From Exophiala sp. HKRS030 (lineage: Eukaryota; Ascomycota; Eurotiomycetes; Chaetothyriales; Herpotrichiellaceae), in NCBI GenBank assembly GCA_023897205.1, contig JAHWDD010000010.1:1798001-1862000 (forward strand): a DNA stretch of 64,000 bases, written 5' to 3'. The position numbers were made by a program, and so were the translations under genes. Under the pieces are notes generated by a model, which saw nothing but the letters and a program-made list of their open reading frames with translations, had not been told where the DNA came from and searched no databases. Position 1 is the stretch's first letter. Each line of letters opens with the position of its first letter. Shown in pieces: positions 60,255-64,000 of the stretch.

Positions 60255-60763
60255 CCAGGAGAACGGGGCATATTCCACCGAGTGATTCATGGGTTGCAGC
60301 TATGACAGAGGCGGCATCTACTACGAAGGTCAGTGAAAGGGTTGCCAAGGACAGGCATCCTCTGCACCAATGGGCAAGAGGGAAGATTGGCCCATGGAGT
60401 ACGAGGCTATCTTGCATGGCGTATAGGGTACATTAATGCATTGGAGCAATGTATCAATGTATCAATGCGACCATGCCAGCATTATATACATACGCTCATT
60501 ACCTTAGGTTTGACTACTCCTAATAAATTCTGTCAAGTGAGGAAACTTGAACAAGAATACTTCCCTTCTATCTTTAAGCGGTAACTCCTGTTTTCATATT
60601 TACTTATGAAGAGTACACTTTGATTGGATTACTTAGTTGTACGATTTACGAGCGTCACCCGGCAAGAGAAACACTTGTAAGTCAGTGAGATTCCCAGAAC
60701 AAAGCCTGCCCTGAAACCCGATACGTTCTTTTTGACTCCCCAAAGAAGCTACAGTCTCCTTTA
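60255..60763. other. Convergent intergenic spacer
   Basis: Between the secreted protein and the damaged phosphotransferase-like gene. Nothing recognised. Confidence 0.5.
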
Positions 60764-62400
60764 TCACGGTTTTAAGATTATCCTTTTGGACTGAAAATTC
60801 TTCGAGAGGAACCCAACATTCGTCAGCACAGGAATGTTCCTAGCCTTTAGGAGGTTTTGGAACTCGTTGTAACGGTCTCCGTCCTTCGGGTGATTGAGCA
60901 GCTCCACGCCTTCGATCTTGATAGGGCATTGCACAGCAAAATCTCCCTGGCGAAGGAAGTCAGACCGATGACGCTGAATTCGAAACAACGTCTCCCTCAG
61001 AAAAGGGCATCGACATCTTGCCTCGAAGGGATACGCGCGAATGACTCTACCTGTTTTCGAATAGGCGCTATTTGTTTGTCCTCGAGCAACGTAGCAAGAT
61101 CCTGGACGGTTTCCCTTAGATCTGCTAGATAATATTGTTGGAGCATAGACTGGCGATACCTCTCCCAAAGCTCAAATTTTCTTGCTTGAGGCAGCTTGGA
61201 GATGGTCTCTGGGAGCTCAAGAGGAAGTGCATCGTGTTCTAGGTCCACGAACTGGGGAATTCTGACCGCTACAAAGAACGGCAATATGTCCGCGTCCTGC
61301 CAGTCAATAATGCACGTAACCTTTCCTTCTGGAGACACAAACAAATTGCCAAAGTGAAGGTCTCTATGAAACAATAGCGGCAGATTGTGACCGGCGGAAT
61401 GCGGGAGGATATGTGGTATTGCCGTCCGACGTGTTTTCAGCATGTCAGACATGGCTAAGGCCGACGTGTTGCTTGGTGGATGTATTGGAAGGAGAATGCT
61501 CGACCAGCGCCTGTATCTTCGGTTTGATGCGTCCCAATCTGAGCCATTGGAAAACATGCAATGGAAATGAGATAATCATGCGGATTACACCCTGACTGGT
61601 GAGCACCCAAACCACCATGAATCTAACCTGAGCATTTGCAATGGCCGCAATCTACCCCAGAGCCTGTTAGTGCTTGGCCGATGAAATGTCGATGTGCCGG
61701 CGGGTCGATACATTTTGGTGGCGTCCAGGTCGATGATACTGGGAAATACTGCAAAAACCCGCAGTTCACTATGTATTCATCAAAGTACAGACTCCCATAC
61801 CGACTGAACATATGTCCAATCGCAACGAGCCGCTTTTGGATTGACAGGGCCTCGTCCCGACGGCAAGTTTCTCTGGGATTTCAAGGCTAGACCACACGGT
61901 GCTCAACGCTTGCCCGTGGGCCTCTTCCACGATGATTTATTCGCAACCGACTGGGTTGTCACTGATGTCACTCCTTGACAATACCTTTGGCACCGGCAAT
62001 TCCAACTCAGAACGTAGGAACTTTAGCATAGCTACTTCACTTACCGTGACCAAGCGTGGCGGGACGACCGGGTCAGGGATCTTGACTTTTAGGCGCTGCT
62101 TTCCAGCAAGTCGAGGAAGACTGTTGGAAGCACCCTCTGCAAGCTTCTCAAAACGAACGGATGTACCGCCGGTTGTTGATCCTGCTGTTTTGACGATAAC
62201 AGGTTCTAGAGCCTTTAGATCGAATTTCCCGCTGTGCTCTTGTTGCTCCGAAGCTCATTCCACAGCCGGCGACTTGTAGTAGGGAAGAAGAAATCGGAAC
62301 CAGGGAAAGAACTAGGTTCAGCCCGCTTCGATTTATGAAAGGTCTGTCTTACTGGCTTCGTAGATAATGAGGCTCTTCTTGCAAGTCTCATTGAGTGCAT
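60764..62400 (-). pseudogene. Aminoglycoside-phosphotransferase-like kinase, damaged
   Basis: APH/ChoK-like kinase-fold protein. The N-terminus (MHSMRLARRASLSTKPVRQT) resembles a mitochondrial presequence and leads to SDFFFPTTSRRLWNEL. Then come GKFDLKALEPVIVK, RFEKLAEGASN, VKIPDPVVPPRLVTVSEVAML, ELELPVPKVLSRSD, IIVEEAHGQALSTVW, and the catalytic LLFHRDLHFGNLFVSPEGK with IIDWQDADI. Damage: frame loss near 62247-62250, probable frame disorder around 62090-62130, an in-frame TAA at 61937-61939 where the family has Tyr, and one missing T in the run 61001-61004 (A on plus) between DVDALF and LRETLFR. A substitution-type stop as well as indels favours a true pseudogene, although sequence error is possible. 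Members of this family in fungi are often mitochondrial proteins of unknown substrate. Confidence 0.7.
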
Positions 62401-62869
62401 GTAATCGAGTGAGAAAATCGATCAGTAAGCAATACTTCTTTGAATGCTTAACAACACTGATAAGATATGGAAGTAAGCTGAGAGGGTCACGAAGGTTGCT
62501 TCAAGTCAAACTTGTACGAAGCAAGCCCGCCACGCTGCTTTTGAGAGGTTGTGAAAATCATTGATTCAAGGCACACGAGTCTCCCCCGAGAGAAGACCTA
62601 TCCACGCCAAGGCACTAAGCATTTCGCCTTCACCGTAGGGCGGCATGACCCTCGTCCCAAAGGGGCTTGAAAGGCCAACAGCTTTCCCAATCCTTGGCAT
62701 CCAGACTGCGCTTTGTCCGATGATGTCGACCTTCTGATGCTCCAACCCTGTCCGACAGCGATAGCGACATCAAAGATCATAGCTTGAAGCTGGTGTGGAC
62801 AGCTCCAAAGCGCTCAAATCAGGAGGCCTACCGACATACCTGCTCAATAACCCTCTCTACTCAAGCACC
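62401..62869. promoter_or_regulatory. Divergent intergenic region, NDUFA12-like promoter
   Basis: Between the damaged kinase and the complex I gene. Short frames only; probable promoter. Confidence 0.4.
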
Positions 62870-63519
62870 ATGTCGACCCTCACCCGAACGTTTCGTAACC
62901 TCTGGAGGATAGGATTCAAAGAATTCGGCCACCAGATGCAATATATCGTGAGGAGATCCATGGGACACCCCTATTCTAGAGCTCTGTATTGACGAGCTCA
63001 TTAACAGGGCGACACCAAAGCCGGCGTCCTGGTTGGCACCGATCGCTACGGCAACAAATACTACGAGAACTTGGAGGAAGACCTACCACTGCGGACGCGA
63101 TGGGTGAGACGACGAACCCACTCCCCTCTCTAACACCCTCACACTCACATTCATTCACTCTGCGTTCCCCCTGGCATTATACTGAGACTTTTGGTCCTGC
63201 AGGTCGACTACAAAGACGTCGAGCTAGACGCATCCCACATCGAGCCCGGCTGGCATGCGTGGATGAGTTATAATGTCGACAAGCCGCCGAGCGAGGACCC
63301 CATCATGGCGTTGGGCCTTCGACCGTGGGAAAGCAAGGTTCCCAAGATTAACAACACTGGTGGGAGAGCTGCGTATAGACCTTATTCGACGTAAGTGGAA
63401 ACCCGAGCTTGTACACAACGACAAAATACCGTATTGGATTTTCTGACTTGCACATTTACAGGACGAAACCGAAATATCAGGCTTGGGAGCCCGTGGCTAA
63501 ACCACGAACTGGCGCCTAA
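62870..63519 (+). CDS. NDUFA12: Mitochondrial complex I subunit, NDUFA12 / B17.2 type
   Basis: Accessory subunit of NADH:ubiquinone oxidoreductase in the inner mitochondrial membrane, 139 aa. Exons: 62870-62947, 63008-63103, 63203-63390 and 63462-63519 (introns 60, 99 and 71 bp), all phases agree. It starts MSTLTRTFRNLWRIGF. The family core follows: GDTKAGVLVGTDRYGNKYYE, then LPLRTRWV-DYK, the HIEPGWHAWMSY motif and the terminal TKPKYQAWEPVAKPR. Length and motif order fit the fungal family exactly. Housekeeping, unrelated to the cluster. Confidence 0.95.
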
Positions 63520-63776
63520 GTAGTCGCGGGGATATTATGGTGGTACCCAGATGAGGTTTGCGGTGACGATACCGCTGAGTTTGTACAGATGCATGCACGA
63601 GGGCGTTCAACAGGGTTCCAAGTTAAAACCAAACTGAAATCGAAGACAAATCCAAACATATGTTGTCATCATCATTTCTGCAAAGATTCCAGGGGTATCA
63701 TATGATGTTTTGTTCTGACCTGTCAACGCCGAGCCTCATTTCAAATTTCGTCACTAACCGCTAGGTGCTCAATTAT

Positions 63777-64000
63777 TCAAGTCCTCTGTGACCGGCGATT
63801 TGGCAATCTCGCAGGACCCAACTCCCCACGAACTTCATCCAGCTGCTGCAGACCGTAAACCTCGTTCCCGTGCTTGCCTCGCTTACCCTTGACGCCTTTC
63901 CGTTTGCCACCTGGATTCGCCTTGTTCCAGTCGCCCAGAAAGTCGTCCATCATTGCATTGAAGTCTCCTCGGACAGCGCCTTCGTCGGCGAAGCTGGTTG
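63777..64000 (-). CDS. LTV1: LTV1-like ribosome-biogenesis factor, C-terminal part only
   Basis: The minus strand is open from the window edge to a TGA at 63777-63779. The visible 73 residues contain FNAMMDDFLGDWNKANPG, a Lys/Arg/Gly-rich run (KRKGVKGKRGKHGN) and LQQLDEVRGELGPARLP. This is the C-terminal arrangement of LTV1, needed for 40S ribosomal subunit assembly and export: M-x-D-F-L, basic stretch, then QLDE-(I/V)-R-x-x-LGPAR. The gene is cut by the window edge; the N-terminus is not present. Confidence 0.8.
   Translation of the reverse strand, partial: TSFADEGAVRGDFNAMMDDFLGDWNKANPGGKRKGVKGKRGKHGNEVYGLQQLDEVRGELGPARLPNRRSQRT

Noticed and set aside
1..64000. CRISPR arrays, rRNA genes, bacterial operon signals
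   Set aside because: Eukaryotic intron-containing DNA; no regularly spaced repeats of that kind or rRNA sequence was seen.

Overview
The window is nuclear DNA of a filamentous ascomycete (Pezizomycotina). The evidence is the many short GT..AG introns of about 45-105 bp, two or three transcription factors with fungal-specific domains, fungal-type genes at the right end (an NDUFA12-like complex I subunit, an LTV1-like ribosome-biogenesis factor, a USP-type ubiquitin hydrolase), and an AT-rich repeat that looks RIP-mutated. The class within Pezizomycotina cannot be fixed from the sequence.

Left part, about 1-40,740: a dense group of oxidative enzymes that looks like one catabolic or detoxification cluster. 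In order it holds an SDR (+), Baeyer-Villiger monooxygenase 1 (+), acyl-CoA/coumarate-CoA ligase 1 (-, frameshifted), an alpha/beta hydrolase (-), a Zn2Cys6 regulator (-), acyl-CoA ligase 2 (-), a SnoaL/NTF2-like small enzyme (+), a cytochrome P450 (+), a zinc alcohol dehydrogenase (-), Baeyer-Villiger monooxygenase 2 (-, two frameshifts), a second Zn2Cys6 regulator (+, two frameshifts), a cyclase-family hydrolase (-), an MFS sugar-porter-family transporter (-, one frameshift), Baeyer-Villiger monooxygenase 3 (+) and a third fungal regulator (+). No polyketide, peptide or terpene synthase is present. The inferred logic is import, P450 hydroxylation, alcohol-to-ketone oxidation, Baeyer-Villiger oxygen insertion to an ester or lactone, hydrolysis, and CoA activation of the acid for beta-oxidation. 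Three divergent BVMOs suggest several ring or chain cleavages. The natural substrate is unknown.

Middle part, about 40,740-54,300: gene-poor and disturbed. It contains a fragment of a Tc1/mariner-type transposase, a C2H2 zinc-finger gene, a large cysteine-rich multi-pass membrane protein, a 2-hydroxychromene-2-carboxylate-isomerase-like gene cut short at an AT-rich RIP-like repeat, and a GC-rich low-complexity tract.

Right part, about 54,300-64,000: ubiquitin hydrolase, a small secreted cysteine-rich EF-hand protein, a damaged aminoglycoside-phosphotransferase-like gene, NDUFA12-like, and the 3' end of an LTV1-like gene at the edge.

A recurring oddity is a set of apparent one-base deletions, most of them in or beside homopolymer runs, in seven otherwise well-conserved genes. 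They could be consensus sequencing errors or real decay, and this decides whether several cluster genes are functional. Exon coordinates in the entries were worked out by hand from splice signals and reading phase.
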